Source: Variovorax paradoxus (GTDB lineage Bacteria > Pseudomonadota > Gammaproteobacteria > Burkholderiales > Burkholderiaceae_C). From it: a DNA stretch of 64,000 nucleotides. Shown here one piece after another: positions 52,231 to 60,511 of the stretch (within the stretch, counting starts at the first letter, position 1; each line of letters begins with the position of its first letter). The stretch is from contig NZ_CP046622.1 in assembly GCF_009755665.1 (NCBI RefSeq), forward strand, positions 5,211,001-5,275,000, written 5' to 3'. The position numbers and the translations under genes are program-made. The notes beneath the pieces were generated by a model, which saw only the letters and a list, made by a program, of their open reading frames with translations, was not told where the DNA came from and searched no databases.

Positions 52231-53274
52231 ATGGCACAGCGCAAGAATTCCAACAACGCCTTTCTGCTGAACACCACCGCGCTGGCCGCGGCGGTGGTCG
52301 CCCTGTTGCAGGGCTGCGCGCAGACGCCGCAGCAGCAGATGGCCCCGTCGCAGGCCAGCGTGGCGGCGCATGTCGCCACTGCGACGCGCGCCGCCGGCTC
52401 CGACCTGACGGCGCTGCTGACGCTCTGCAAACCCGCTCCCGCCACCCGGCCGCCCCAGGCCGAGCTGGACAAGGGCCTGGCCGCATTCATCGCCCGGCCT
52501 GCACCTCCGCCAGGCCAGGCATTCGACAACCTGTATTTCGTGGGTGCCGACTGGGTGAGCGCCTGGGCCATCAAGACCTCGGACGGCATCATCCTCGTCG
52601 ATGCGCTCAACACCCAGGCCGAAGCCGCGGCGCTCATCGAGGGCGGCATGCGCAAGCTCGGCCTCGACCCGGCGCAGATCAAGTACGTGATCCTCACGCA
52701 CGGCCACGGCGACCACTACGGCGGCGCGCCCTACCTTGCCGAGAAATACCGCGCACGCGTGGTGATGAGCGAGGCCGACTGGACCATGACCGAGACCCGC
52801 CTCGAGTTTGCGACGCCGATCTGGGGCGCGCCGCCCAAGCGCAACGCAGGCGGCATTTCCGCGAAGGACGGCGACCGCATCACGCTGGGCGATACCAGCG
52901 TCACGCTCTACCTCACGCCCGGCCACACCATGGGCACGATCTCTCCGGTGTTCGACGTCACCTCGAACGGCCAGAAGCACCGCGCCATGCTCTGGGGCGG
53001 CACGGGCTTCAACTTCGGCAAGGACGTGCCGCGGCTGGACAGCTACATCGGCGCCACGGAGCGCATGGGCGCCATCGTGCAGACCCAGCGCGTCGATGTG
53101 CTGCTGTCGAACCACTCGAACATCGACGGCTCGCAAGCCAAGCTCGCAGCGCTGCGGCAGCAGCCTGCTCCGGCAACGAACCCCTTTGTGCTCGGCACAC
53201 CGGCGGTCGAGCGGTCGCTGGCGGTAATGGGCGGATGCGCGCGGGCGCAGCGCGACAGGTTCCTGCTGCAGTAG
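52231..53274 (+). CDS. metallo-beta-lactamase-fold lipoprotein, subclass B3-like
   Basis: 347 residues from the ATG at 52231, chosen because GGAG precedes it; an ATG at 52219 is possible. The leader ends in LLQGC with Cys29, so it should be lipid-anchored. The zinc ligands fit the B3 set: His157, His159, Asp161 and His162 in THGHGDH, His232 in TPGHTMG and His295 in LLSNHSNIDG. Real B3 enzymes are about 270-290 residues, so about 60 residues before the fold are extra (a polar Gln/Ala-rich linker). It may hydrolyse beta-lactams, but other ester or amide substrates are possible. It follows the Bug protein gene by 61 bases. Confidence 0.83.
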   Translation: MAQRKNSNNAFLLNTTALAAAVVALLQGCAQTPQQQMAPSQASVAAHVATATRAAGSDLTALLTLCKPAPATRPPQAELDKGLAAFIARPAPPPGQAFDNLYFVGADWVSAWAIKTSDGIILVDALNTQAEAAALIEGGMRKLGLDPAQIKYVILTHGHGDHYGGAPYLAEKYRARVVMSEADWTMTETRLEFATPIWGAPPKRNAGGISAKDGDRITLGDTSVTLYLTPGHTMGTISPVFDVTSNGQKHRAMLWGGTGFNFGKDVPRLDSYIGATERMGAIVQTQRVDVLLSNHSNIDGSQAKLAALRQQPAPATNPFVLGTPAVERSLAVMGGCARAQRDRFLLQ

Positions 53275-53281
53275 GCGAAGG

Positions 53282-53539
53282 TCAGTCGGGCGTGAACTTC
53301 TTGTTGAAGATCTCCACGTCCGACGCCAGCTCGAAGGTCGCCACCTGCCCCATCTTTCCGTCGCTGAGGCGGCAGGCGGAGAACAGGCTGTAGCGGCCCT
53401 TGAAGTAGAACTCGTCCATCACGATCAGCGCGTAGGGGTACGGCACGAAGACCTGGTGCTCGAAGACGATGCGGTGCACGTTCCTCGGCGAAGGAAAGAG
53501 CTTGTAGTCGTTGGTGTCGATCGACTTTGCGGTGGCCAT
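53282..53539 (-). CDS. 85-aa protein of unknown function
   Basis: Start at 53539, in a good frame with a weak ribosome site. The sequence is rich in aromatic residues and alternating beta-like segments (RIVFEHQVFVPYPYALIVMDEFYFKGRYSLFSACRLSDGKMGQVATFEL), which suggests a small beta-barrel or sandwich. I recognise no family. It is 29 bases downstream of the SDR gene in the same direction and could be its partner. Confidence 0.65.
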   Translation of the reverse strand: MATAKSIDTNDYKLFPSPRNVHRIVFEHQVFVPYPYALIVMDEFYFKGRYSLFSACRLSDGKMGQVATFELASDVEIFNKKFTPD

Positions 53540-53568
53540 GTTGGTTCTCGGTTGCTTGTGCGCGGCGT

Positions 53569-54333
53569 TCAGGCCGGGTCGCGTACGTCGGCCACGGGGT
53601 TGCTGCCGAAATCCGCACGCGCCAGGTACTTGAGCACCTTGGCCGCGGCGGTCTCGGGGCTGTCGAGCATGCCTTCGTTCTTCAGCTTTTCGAAGCGTCC
53701 GCGGTCCGGAAACTTCTCGGCCGATGCGCCGCGCAATTGCACCTGCATGTCGGTGTCGATCACGCCCGGCGCCAGCGACACGATGCGCGCGCCGTTCGGC
53801 ATGTGCGCCTCTTCGAGCGCCACGGCGCGCGAGTAGTGGTCCATGCCCGCCTTGGCGGCGCAGTAAGGCGCCTGGCTGCCCATGGCGTTGCGGCCCAGGC
53901 CCGACGAGATGTTCAGTACCTTGCGCGCGCCGCGCCATTCGCGGGTGGCGCCCAGGAAGGCGGCGGTCAGCAGCATCGGCGCTTCGAGGCCGATGCGCAG
54001 GGCCTGCGCCAATTCGGCCGGCACTGCACTCGCGAGCGGTGCCGGGTTGCCGACGGTGCCCGCGTTGTTGATCAGGGTCACGCCGTCGAAGCGCTGGCCG
54101 TCGAGCGTCTTGAGCCATGCGGAGACGCGCGCCGCCGCGGCGACAGGCTCCGAGAGGTCTTGCTCCCACTGAATGAGTTCAACGCCGGCCTTGGCAGCCA
54201 GATCGGCGAGCTGCGGGTCTTGCCTGCGCGAGATGCCGAGCACCATGTGGCCGGCCTGCAGCAGCTGCGCGGCCATGGCACGGCCCAGGCCGCGCGATGC
54301 GCCGGTGATCAGGGTGAGTTGGGAGGTGGTCAT
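53569..54333 (-). CDS. short-chain dehydrogenase/reductase
   Basis: 254 residues. The cofactor site is LITGASRGLGRAMA, followed by INNAGTVGN. The catalytic residues are the Ser in LNISSGLG and the Tyr-x-x-x-Lys in PYCAAKAGMD. After the catalytic helix comes SLAPGVIDTDMQ. The pattern near the start (GISRRQDPQL, with Arg after the second strand) suggests NADP(H). Of the sepiapterin-reductase-like SDR group by general appearance; the substrate is unknown. It lies 62 bases after the 156-aa gene and could be part of the same unit. Confidence 0.9.
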   Translation of the reverse strand: MTTSQLTLITGASRGLGRAMAAQLLQAGHMVLGISRRQDPQLADLAAKAGVELIQWEQDLSEPVAAAARVSAWLKTLDGQRFDGVTLINNAGTVGNPAPLASAVPAELAQALRIGLEAPMLLTAAFLGATREWRGARKVLNISSGLGRNAMGSQAPYCAAKAGMDHYSRAVALEEAHMPNGARIVSLAPGVIDTDMQVQLRGASAEKFPDRGRFEKLKNEGMLDSPETAAAKVLKYLARADFGSNPVADVRDPA

Positions 54334-54395
54334 CAAAAGAACTTTCTTGAACGAAGGCGGAAGGTTAAGCGGTATGCAAGCAAAGGCCCGGCGGC

Positions 54396-54866
54396 TCAAC
54401 CGGTGCGGAACTGCTTGCGCAGGAAGTTGCGGTGCCGCGCAATGTGCTGCAGCTGTGCGGGTGCGATGGTGCCGCCCAGGTCGACCTCGTCCGCACCGTT
54501 GAGCACCGCGTTGGCGTGGGTCATGGCGCGCGCCACCACCTCTTCCTCGCTCACTCCGAGTTGCGCTGCAAGGTCGAGCGCCACGCGCCGCATGGCGCGC
54601 TGCGAGAGCATCCACATCGCACCGAAGCGGTCCCAGGCCAGGGCCGCTTCGTCGGCCTTCTCGCGCTCGGCAAGAATTTCGGCAAGCGGCTTGGCGAGCA
54701 CCGCGTCGAGGGCATCGAGCTTCTCGGTGAGCGCCTCGTTACGCGCCATGGCTTCTTCGAGCGTGGGGCCGGCCTCGCCGCTGTCTGGTTTCCGCGTCTC
54801 GGGCGGCGGAACAACGGCCGCCTCCGCATTCGCGGAAACGATCTGGAGCTGGTCTTCGAGGGTCAT
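54396..54866 (-). CDS. 156-aa protein of unknown function coupled to the Crp-type regulator
   Basis: The ATG at 54866 overlaps the regulator stop by 4 bases, so the two are translated together. The protein is mostly helical and acidic, with a long predicted helix or coiled coil (TLEEAMARNEALTEKLDALDAVLAKPLAEILAEREKADEAALAWDRFG) and a C-terminal part with VSEEEVVARAMTHANAVLNG and IAPAQLQHIARHRNFLRKQFRTG. No signal peptide or membrane helix. I recognise no family. Coupling to a regulator suggests a modulating or partner role. Confidence 0.7.
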   Translation of the reverse strand: MTLEDQLQIVSANAEAAVVPPPETRKPDSGEAGPTLEEAMARNEALTEKLDALDAVLAKPLAEILAEREKADEAALAWDRFGAMWMLSQRAMRRVALDLAAQLGVSEEEVVARAMTHANAVLNGADEVDLGGTIAPAQLQHIARHRNFLRKQFRTG

Positions 54867-55633
54867 GAGGTTTCCGTTTCCGGTGAGGTGTTCTTCTTGT
54901 TCGATATTGCGGTGGCCCGCAGGCCCGGCAGGTCGAGCACGCGCAGCCCACCGTACTCCACCCGGATCAACCCCTGCGCCGAAAGGCCGTTGAGCGCCTC
55001 GTTCACGCGCTGGCGCGAAAGGCCGACCAGGTAGGCGAGCTCTTGCTGCGTGATTCGCAAGACTTCGCCCACGCCGGGGTACAGCACCGGGTTGAACAGC
55101 GACACCAGGTTGCGCGCCACGCGCGCGTCGGGGTTGTTGAGGCGGTCGATCTCCAGCGCCGCGATGAACTGGCCGAGCCGCTCGTTGAGCTGGTTCATCA
55201 CAAAGCGGTTGAAGCCGATGGAGTGGTCCAGCAGCCAGTGAAAGCTGTCGATCGGCAGGCCCGCCACCACGCTGCGCCGCAGAGCCTGGATGTTGTAGCG
55301 GTAGGGCTCGCGCTTCATTGCCGTGCCTTCGCCGAACCAGCCGCCCGGCGGTATGCCGGCATAGGTGACGGAGCCGCCATCGGCGTTGTCGTTGCTCATC
55401 TTGAGCAGGCCTTCGACCACGCCGAACCAATAGGTGGGCGAGCGTCCGACGCGGCACACCAGGTCGCCGACCTCTGCCTCGCCCACCACCAGCGCGGCCT
55501 CGGCACGGCGCCGCTCGGTGGGCGTGAGCGCGGGCAGCCACGGAATGCCGTCGAGCTCTTCGGCATTGGGAGAACGCGCGCGGTCCTTGATCGAAGCGCC
55601 GTGCAGGCTGTGATTTGAATGGCCGTGAAGCAT
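54863..55633 (-). CDS. Crp/Fnr-family transcriptional regulator
   Basis: 256 residues. The cyclic-nucleotide-like sensor domain covers about residues 35-160, with the glycine-rich turn IPPGGWFGEGTAM where CRP has its cAMP phosphate cassette; the Arg-Ser ligands of CRP are absent. The helix-turn-helix is ITQQELAYLVGLSRQRVNEALNGLSAQGLIRVEYGGLRVLD (residues about 197-238). The Fnr iron-sulfur cysteines are missing. The effector is unknown; an acyl-CoA or related intermediate from the divergent ligase-liv operon is a possibility. The gene faces that operon across a perfect palindrome at 55665-55682. Confidence 0.87.
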   Translation of the reverse strand: MLHGHSNHSLHGASIKDRARSPNAEELDGIPWLPALTPTERRRAEAALVVGEAEVGDLVCRVGRSPTYWFGVVEGLLKMSNDNADGGSVTYAGIPPGGWFGEGTAMKREPYRYNIQALRRSVVAGLPIDSFHWLLDHSIGFNRFVMNQLNERLGQFIAALEIDRLNNPDARVARNLVSLFNPVLYPGVGEVLRITQQELAYLVGLSRQRVNEALNGLSAQGLIRVEYGGLRVLDLPGLRATAISNKKNTSPETETS

Positions 55634-55664
55634 CGGGAAACTCCGGGGAGTAGTGTCCCTAGGA

Positions 55665-55682
55665 TTGTCGTTGGAACGACAA
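55665..55682. promoter_or_regulatory. perfect 18-bp palindrome between the Crp-type regulator and the ligase-liv operon
   Basis: TTGTCGTTGGAACGACAA at 55665-55682: two exact 8-base arms and a GG centre. It lies 31 bases from the regulator start at 55633 and 35 bases from the ligase GTG at 55718. The half-site is unlike TGTGA of CRP, so it may be a divergent Crp-family site or the site of another regulator. Confidence 0.65.
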
Positions 55683-55717
55683 CCCAGCGTCAAAGTGAGG
55701 CCTACGATCCGCCCACT

Positions 55718-57673
55718 GTGCAAACCACCGAACCCACCTTTCCCCGCCTGCTGCTCGCCCACGCCCAGGCCCAGCCCGATGCGCCCGCCGTTCGCGAGAA
55801 GGACCTGGGCATCTGGCAAACCTGGAGCTGGAGCGCCGTGGCCCAAGAGGTGCGCGAGATGGCCTGCGGCCTCGCGAGCCTGGGCTTCAAGCCCTTCGAC
55901 AACCTGTCCATCGTGGGCGCCAACCGCCCGCACCTGTACATGGCGGTGCTCGCGGCGCAGAGCCTGCGCGGCGTGCCGGTGCCGCTCTACCAGGACGCCG
56001 TGGCGAGCGAGATGGTCTTCATGCTGCAGGACGCAGCCATCGACTTCGTGATCGTCGAAGACCAGGAGCAGGTCGACAAGCTGCTCGAGTGCCGCGAGCT
56101 GCAAAAGGACCAGCAGCACGGCATCCGCCATATCATCTACGACGACCCCAAGGGCCTGCGCCACTACGACCAGCCCGGGCTCATGAGCTACGACCAGCTG
56201 CGCGAGCTGGGCCGCACCTTCGACGCGGCGAACCCCGGCTACTACGACCGCGCGGTGGCCAGCGGCGAGGCAAGCGACGTCGGCGTGATCCTCTACACCT
56301 CCGGCACCACCGGCCGGCCCAAGGGCGTGTGCCAGACGCATGCGAGCTTCATTGCGGCGGGCCGCGGCGGCGTGGAAACCGACAAGCTCGGCCCCGGCGA
56401 CAACATCATGAGCTACCTGCCCATGGCGTGGGTGGGCGACCACCTGTTCTCGGTGGCGCAGTGGCTGGTGGGGGGTTTCACGCTCAATTGCCCTGAGTCG
56501 AGCGAGACGGTGATGAACGACATGCGCGAGATCGGGCCGAGCTACTACTTCGGCCCGCCGCGCACCTTCGAAGGGCTGCTCACGGCCGTGTCGATCCGCA
56601 TGGAAGACGCGGCGGCGCCCAAGCGCTGGCTCTATGCAAAGTTCATGGCGCTTGCGCAGCGCGTGGGCGCGGACATCCTCAACGGCGTGCCGGTCGGCAC
56701 GGGCGACCGGCTGATGTACAGCCTGGGCAACCTGCTGGTCTACGGGCCGCTGCGCAACGTGCTGGGCATGAGCCGCATCCGCGTGGCGTACACCGCAGGC
56801 GCGGCCATCGGGCCCGACCTGTTTCGTTTCTACCGCTCCATTGGCGTCAACCTGAAGCAGTTCTACGGCCAGACCGAAACCTGCGCGTATGTGTGCCTGC
56901 AGCAGGACGGCAAGGTCAAGCTGCAAACGGTGGGCACCGCCGCGCCGGGCATCGAGCTGAAGATTGCCGACGATGGCGAAGTGCTGGTGCGCGGCGTGTC
57001 GGTGCTGAAGGAATACTACAAGCGCCCCGACGCCACCGCCGAAGTGCTCGACGCGAACGGCTACTTCCACACCGGCGATGCGGGCGTGCTCGACAGCGAA
57101 GGGCACCTGCGCATCATCGATCGCGCGAAGGACGTGGGCCGGCTCGTGAGCGGTGCGATCTTTGCGCCCAACTACATCGAGAACAAGCTCAAGTTCTTTC
57201 CGCAGATCAAGGAAGCAGTGTGCTTTGGCAACGGACGCAGCGAGGTCTGCGCGGCCATCAACATCGACTTCGAGGCCGTGGGCAACTGGGCCGAGCGGCG
57301 CGGGCTGGCCTACGGCGGCTATGTCGATCTGGCCGGCAAGCCCGAGGTTCTGACGCTGGTGGGCGAATGCATCGCCAAGGTCAACGCCGACCTTGCGAGC
57401 GAAGACGGCATGGGCGAGACGCAGATTGCGCGCTTCCTGGTGCTGCACAAGGAGCTCGATCCCGACGACGACGAGCTCACCCGCACGCGCAAGGTGCGCC
57501 GCGGCTTCATCGCCGAGAAGTACGCGGTGCTTGTCGATGCGCTCTATGGCCGCAAGACCGAGCAGTTCATCGAGACCCAGGTCAAGTTCGAGGACGGACG
57601 CACGGGGGTTGTCAGCGCCACGCTGAAGATCGTCGAGGCCAAGACCTTCCCCATCGTGAAGGCGGCGGCATGA
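55718..57673 (+). CDS. AMP-dependent acyl-CoA ligase (long-chain fatty acid CoA ligase-like)
   Basis: 651 residues from a GTG at 55718. An ATG at 55619 in the same frame would run across the regulator start and the palindrome, so the GTG is preferred. The adenylate-forming motif LYTSGTTGRPKG is near residue 195, FYGQTETCAY near 390, GYFHTGDAGVLD near 450 and the hinge IIDRAKDVG after it. The terminal Lys loop is in TRTRKVRRGFI. The length and LYMAVLAAQSLRGVPVPLYQDAV block fit the long-chain or aromatic-acid branch. It activates an imported carboxylic acid as its CoA ester. The livG start overlaps its stop by 4 bases, which ties activation to uptake. Confidence 0.88.
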   Translation: MQTTEPTFPRLLLAHAQAQPDAPAVREKDLGIWQTWSWSAVAQEVREMACGLASLGFKPFDNLSIVGANRPHLYMAVLAAQSLRGVPVPLYQDAVASEMVFMLQDAAIDFVIVEDQEQVDKLLECRELQKDQQHGIRHIIYDDPKGLRHYDQPGLMSYDQLRELGRTFDAANPGYYDRAVASGEASDVGVILYTSGTTGRPKGVCQTHASFIAAGRGGVETDKLGPGDNIMSYLPMAWVGDHLFSVAQWLVGGFTLNCPESSETVMNDMREIGPSYYFGPPRTFEGLLTAVSIRMEDAAAPKRWLYAKFMALAQRVGADILNGVPVGTGDRLMYSLGNLLVYGPLRNVLGMSRIRVAYTAGAAIGPDLFRFYRSIGVNLKQFYGQTETCAYVCLQQDGKVKLQTVGTAAPGIELKIADDGEVLVRGVSVLKEYYKRPDATAEVLDANGYFHTGDAGVLDSEGHLRIIDRAKDVGRLVSGAIFAPNYIENKLKFFPQIKEAVCFGNGRSEVCAAINIDFEAVGNWAERRGLAYGGYVDLAGKPEVLTLVGECIAKVNADLASEDGMGETQIARFLVLHKELDPDDDELTRTRKVRRGFIAEKYAVLVDALYGRKTEQFIETQVKFEDGRTGVVSATLKIVEAKTFPIVKAAA

Positions 57674-58458
57674 GCAGCAATAGAAAAATCGGCGACGTCA
57701 TCCTCAACGTGCAGAACATCTCGCTCAGCTTCGGCGGCGTGAAGGCGCTCACCGACATCAGCTTCAACGTGCGCGAGCACGAGGTGCGGGCCATCATCGG
57801 CCCCAACGGCGCGGGCAAGAGCTCGATGCTGAACTGCATCAACGGCGTGTACTGGCCGCAGCAGGGCTCCATCACCTTTCGCGGCCAGACCTTCAAGCAC
57901 ATGAACTCGCGCCAGGTGGCCGAGATGGGGGTGGCGCGCACCTTCCAGAACCTTGCGCTCTTCAAGGGCATGAGCGTGCTCGACAACATCATGACGGGCC
58001 GCAACCTCAAGATGAAGAGCGGGCTGTTCGCACAGGCGCTGCGCTGGGGCCCGGCAGAGCGCGAAGAGCTGAAGCAGCGCGAATTCGTCGAGCACATCAT
58101 CGACTTTCTCGAGATTCAGGCACACCGCAAGACGCCGGTGGGCCGCCTGCCCTACGGCTTGCAAAAGCGCGTCGACTTGGGCCGCGCGCTGGCCATGGAA
58201 CCGCAGGTGCTGTTGCTCGACGAGCCGATGGCCGGCATGAACGTGGAAGAAAAGCAGGACATGAGCCGCTTCATCCTCGACGTGAACGACGAGTTCGGCG
58301 CAACCATCGTCCTCATCGAGCACGACATGGGCGTGGTGATGGACATCTCCGACCGCGTGGTGGTGCTCGACTACGGCAAGAAGATCGGCGACGGCACGCC
58401 CCACGAGGTGCGCAACAACGAAGACGTCATCCGGGCGTATCTGGGTGTGGAGCACTGA
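57670..58458 (+). CDS. branched-chain amino acid-type ABC transporter ATPase, LivG-like
   Basis: 262 residues. Walker A GPNGAGKSS, the Q-loop block GVARTFQNLALFKGMSVLDNIMTG, and Walker B LLLDEPMAGMNVEEKQDMSRFILD. The signature is degenerate: RLPYGLQKRVDLGRAL in place of LSGGQ-like LSYGQQR. Most residues match LivG of branched-chain amino acid uptake systems, but the family (HAAT) also carries aromatic acids, urea and amides. It overlaps the ligase stop by 4 bases and ends just before livH. Confidence 0.88.
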   Translation: MSSNRKIGDVILNVQNISLSFGGVKALTDISFNVREHEVRAIIGPNGAGKSSMLNCINGVYWPQQGSITFRGQTFKHMNSRQVAEMGVARTFQNLALFKGMSVLDNIMTGRNLKMKSGLFAQALRWGPAEREELKQREFVEHIIDFLEIQAHRKTPVGRLPYGLQKRVDLGRALAMEPQVLLLDEPMAGMNVEEKQDMSRFILDVNDEFGATIVLIEHDMGVVMDISDRVVVLDYGKKIGDGTPHEVRNNEDVIRAYLGVEH

Positions 58459-58459
58459 C

Positions 58460-59389
58460 ATGGGCTTTTTTCTAGAGACATTGTTTGGCGGCCTCATGGT
58501 CGGCATGCTCTATTCGCTGATCGCCATCGGCTTCGTTCTGATCTACAAGGCATCGGGCGTGTTCAACTTTGCGCAGGGCGCAATGGTGCTGTTCGCGGCG
58601 CTGGCCATGGCGCGCTTTGCCGAGTGGTTTCCGCAGTGGTTCGGCTTCGAAAGCCAGATCCTCGCGAACATCCTGGCTTTTGTGGCGGCCATGGGAGTGA
58701 TGGTGATCGTGGCCTGGCTGATCGAGCGGCTCGCGCTCAGCAAGCTGGTGAACCAGGAAGGCATCACGCTCCTGATGGCCACGCTTGGCATTGCCTACTT
58801 TCTGGACGGCGTGGGCCAGACGATCTTCGGCAACGACATCTACAAGATCGACGTGGGCATGCCCAAGGAACCGCTGATGGTGCTGCAGGACACCTTCCAG
58901 GGCGGGCTGCTGCTGAGCCAGGAAGACCTGATCGCCGCGCTGGTGGCCGCGGGCCTCGTGGTGGTGCTGGCCATCTTCTTCCAGAAGACCGCCACGGGCC
59001 GTGCACTGCGCGCGGTGGCCGACGACCACCAGGCTGCGCAATCCATCGGCATTCCGCTCAAGCGCATCTGGGTGATCGTGTGGTCGGTGGCCGGCTTCTC
59101 GGCGCTGGTGGCCGGGATCATCTGGGGCTCCAAGCTGGGCGTGCAGTTCTCGCTTTCGCTGGTGGCGCTGAAGGCGCTGCCGGTGGTGATCCTGGGCGGC
59201 CTCACGTCGATTCCGGGCGCCATCATCGGCGGCCTGCTGATCGGCGTGGGCGAGAAGCTTTCTGAAATTTATCTCGGCCCCATGCTCGGTGGCGGCATCG
59301 AGATCTGGTTCGCTTATGTTCTTGCACTGGTCTTCCTGCTCGTGCGGCCTCAAGGGCTGTTCGGCGAAAAGATCATCGATCGGGTCTGA
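58460..59389 (+). CDS. branched-chain-type ABC transporter permease, LivH-like
   Basis: 309 residues from the ATG at 58460, two bases after the livG stop. Eight or so membrane helices. Family blocks are GLMVGMLYSLIAIGFVLIYKASGVFNFAQGAMVLF at the start and LRAVADDHQAAQSIGIPLKRIWVIVWSVAGFSALVAGIIW in the middle, which contains the EAA-like cytoplasmic loop that contacts the ATPase. The GGLTSIPGAIIGGLLIGVGEKL segment closes the core. It forms the membrane channel with LivM. Confidence 0.93.
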   Translation: MGFFLETLFGGLMVGMLYSLIAIGFVLIYKASGVFNFAQGAMVLFAALAMARFAEWFPQWFGFESQILANILAFVAAMGVMVIVAWLIERLALSKLVNQEGITLLMATLGIAYFLDGVGQTIFGNDIYKIDVGMPKEPLMVLQDTFQGGLLLSQEDLIAALVAAGLVVVLAIFFQKTATGRALRAVADDHQAAQSIGIPLKRIWVIVWSVAGFSALVAGIIWGSKLGVQFSLSLVALKALPVVILGGLTSIPGAIIGGLLIGVGEKLSEIYLGPMLGGGIEIWFAYVLALVFLLVRPQGLFGEKIIDRV

Positions 59390-59390
59390 C

Positions 59391-60455
59391 ATGTTCTACA
59401 GAGAAAACGGCCAGTTCAAGTCGAGCTACCGGGCTGACCAGCAGATCTTTCCGATCGCGCAGGACCGCCTCGCCATTTTGGTGCTGCTGCTCGTGGCCTT
59501 CATCGTGGTGCCGCTGGGCGTGTCCGACTACTGGATGCGCGCCATCCTCACGCCCTTTCTTATTCTTTCGCTTGCGGCGCTGGGCCTCAACATCCTGGTT
59601 GGCTACTGCGGGCAGATTTCGCTGGGCACCGGTGCCTTCATGGCGGTGGGCGCGTATGCGGCCTACAACTTCCAGGTGCGCATCGACGGCATGCCGCTGA
59701 TTGCATCGCTGCTGCTCGGCGGCCTGTGCGCCACGATCATCGGCGTGCTGTTCGGTATTCCCAGCCTGCGCATCAAGGGGCTGTACCTCGCGGTGGCCAC
59801 GCTGGCGGCGCAGTTCTTTACCGACTGGGCGTTTCTTCGCATCCAGTGGTTCACCAACAACTCGTCTTCGGGTTCGGTGAGCGTGGCGGGGCTCAACGTG
59901 TTCGGCGTGCCGATCGAATCGCCGGTGCAGAAGTACCTGTTCTGCCTGGTCTTCGTGGTGGTGTTCGCATTGCTCGCCAAGAACCTGGTGCGCAGCGCCA
60001 TCGGCCGCGAATGGATGGCGATGCGCGACATGGACGTGGCCGCCGCAGTGATCGGCATTCGCCCCGTGTACGCCAAGCTCACGGCCTTTGCGGTGAGCAG
60101 CTTCATCGTCGGGGTGGCCGGCGCGCTGTGGGGCTTCATTCACCTGGGCGCCTGGGAGCCCGCGGCGTTCAGCATCGACCGTTCGTTCCAGCTGCTGTTC
60201 ATGGTGATCATCGGCGGGCTCGGCTCGATCATGGGCAGCTTCTTCGGCGCCGCGTTCATCGTGCTGCTGCCGCTCTTTCTGAACCAGCTGCCCGGGTGGC
60301 TGGGCTTCTCGATCTCGACCGCGCTGGCCTCGCACCTGGAGACCATGATCTTCGGCGCGCTGATCGTGTTCTTCCTCATCGTCGAACCGCACGGCCTTGC
60401 GCGGCTGTGGTCCACGGGCAAGGAGAAATTGCGGCTCTGGCCCTTCCCTCACTGA
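59391..60455 (+). CDS. branched-chain-type ABC transporter permease, LivM-like
   Basis: 354 residues. It starts one base after the livH stop. A polar N-terminus (about 25 residues) precedes the membrane helices. Core motifs are LNILVGYCGQISLGTGAFMAVGAYAAYN, GLYLAVATLAAQFF, WMAMRDMDVAAAVIGIRPVYAKLTAFAVSSFIVGVAGALWG (the EAA-like loop) and FMVIIGGLGSIMGSFFGAAFIVLLP. With LivH it makes the substrate path through the inner membrane. Confidence 0.93.
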   Translation: MFYRENGQFKSSYRADQQIFPIAQDRLAILVLLLVAFIVVPLGVSDYWMRAILTPFLILSLAALGLNILVGYCGQISLGTGAFMAVGAYAAYNFQVRIDGMPLIASLLLGGLCATIIGVLFGIPSLRIKGLYLAVATLAAQFFTDWAFLRIQWFTNNSSSGSVSVAGLNVFGVPIESPVQKYLFCLVFVVVFALLAKNLVRSAIGREWMAMRDMDVAAAVIGIRPVYAKLTAFAVSSFIVGVAGALWGFIHLGAWEPAAFSIDRSFQLLFMVIIGGLGSIMGSFFGAAFIVLLPLFLNQLPGWLGFSISTALASHLETMIFGALIVFFLIVEPHGLARLWSTGKEKLRLWPFPH

Positions 60456-60511
60456 TTCTTGATTTTCGTTCGTAGAAACCGGCACAGAGGTGCCCACATA
60501 AGGAGACAGGC

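Noticed and set aside
55619..55717. Longer N-terminus of the acyl-CoA ligase from an ATG at 55619
   Set aside because: It would cover the divergent promoter, the regulator start and the 18-bp palindrome, and its residues do not resemble the family. The GTG at 55718 fits better.
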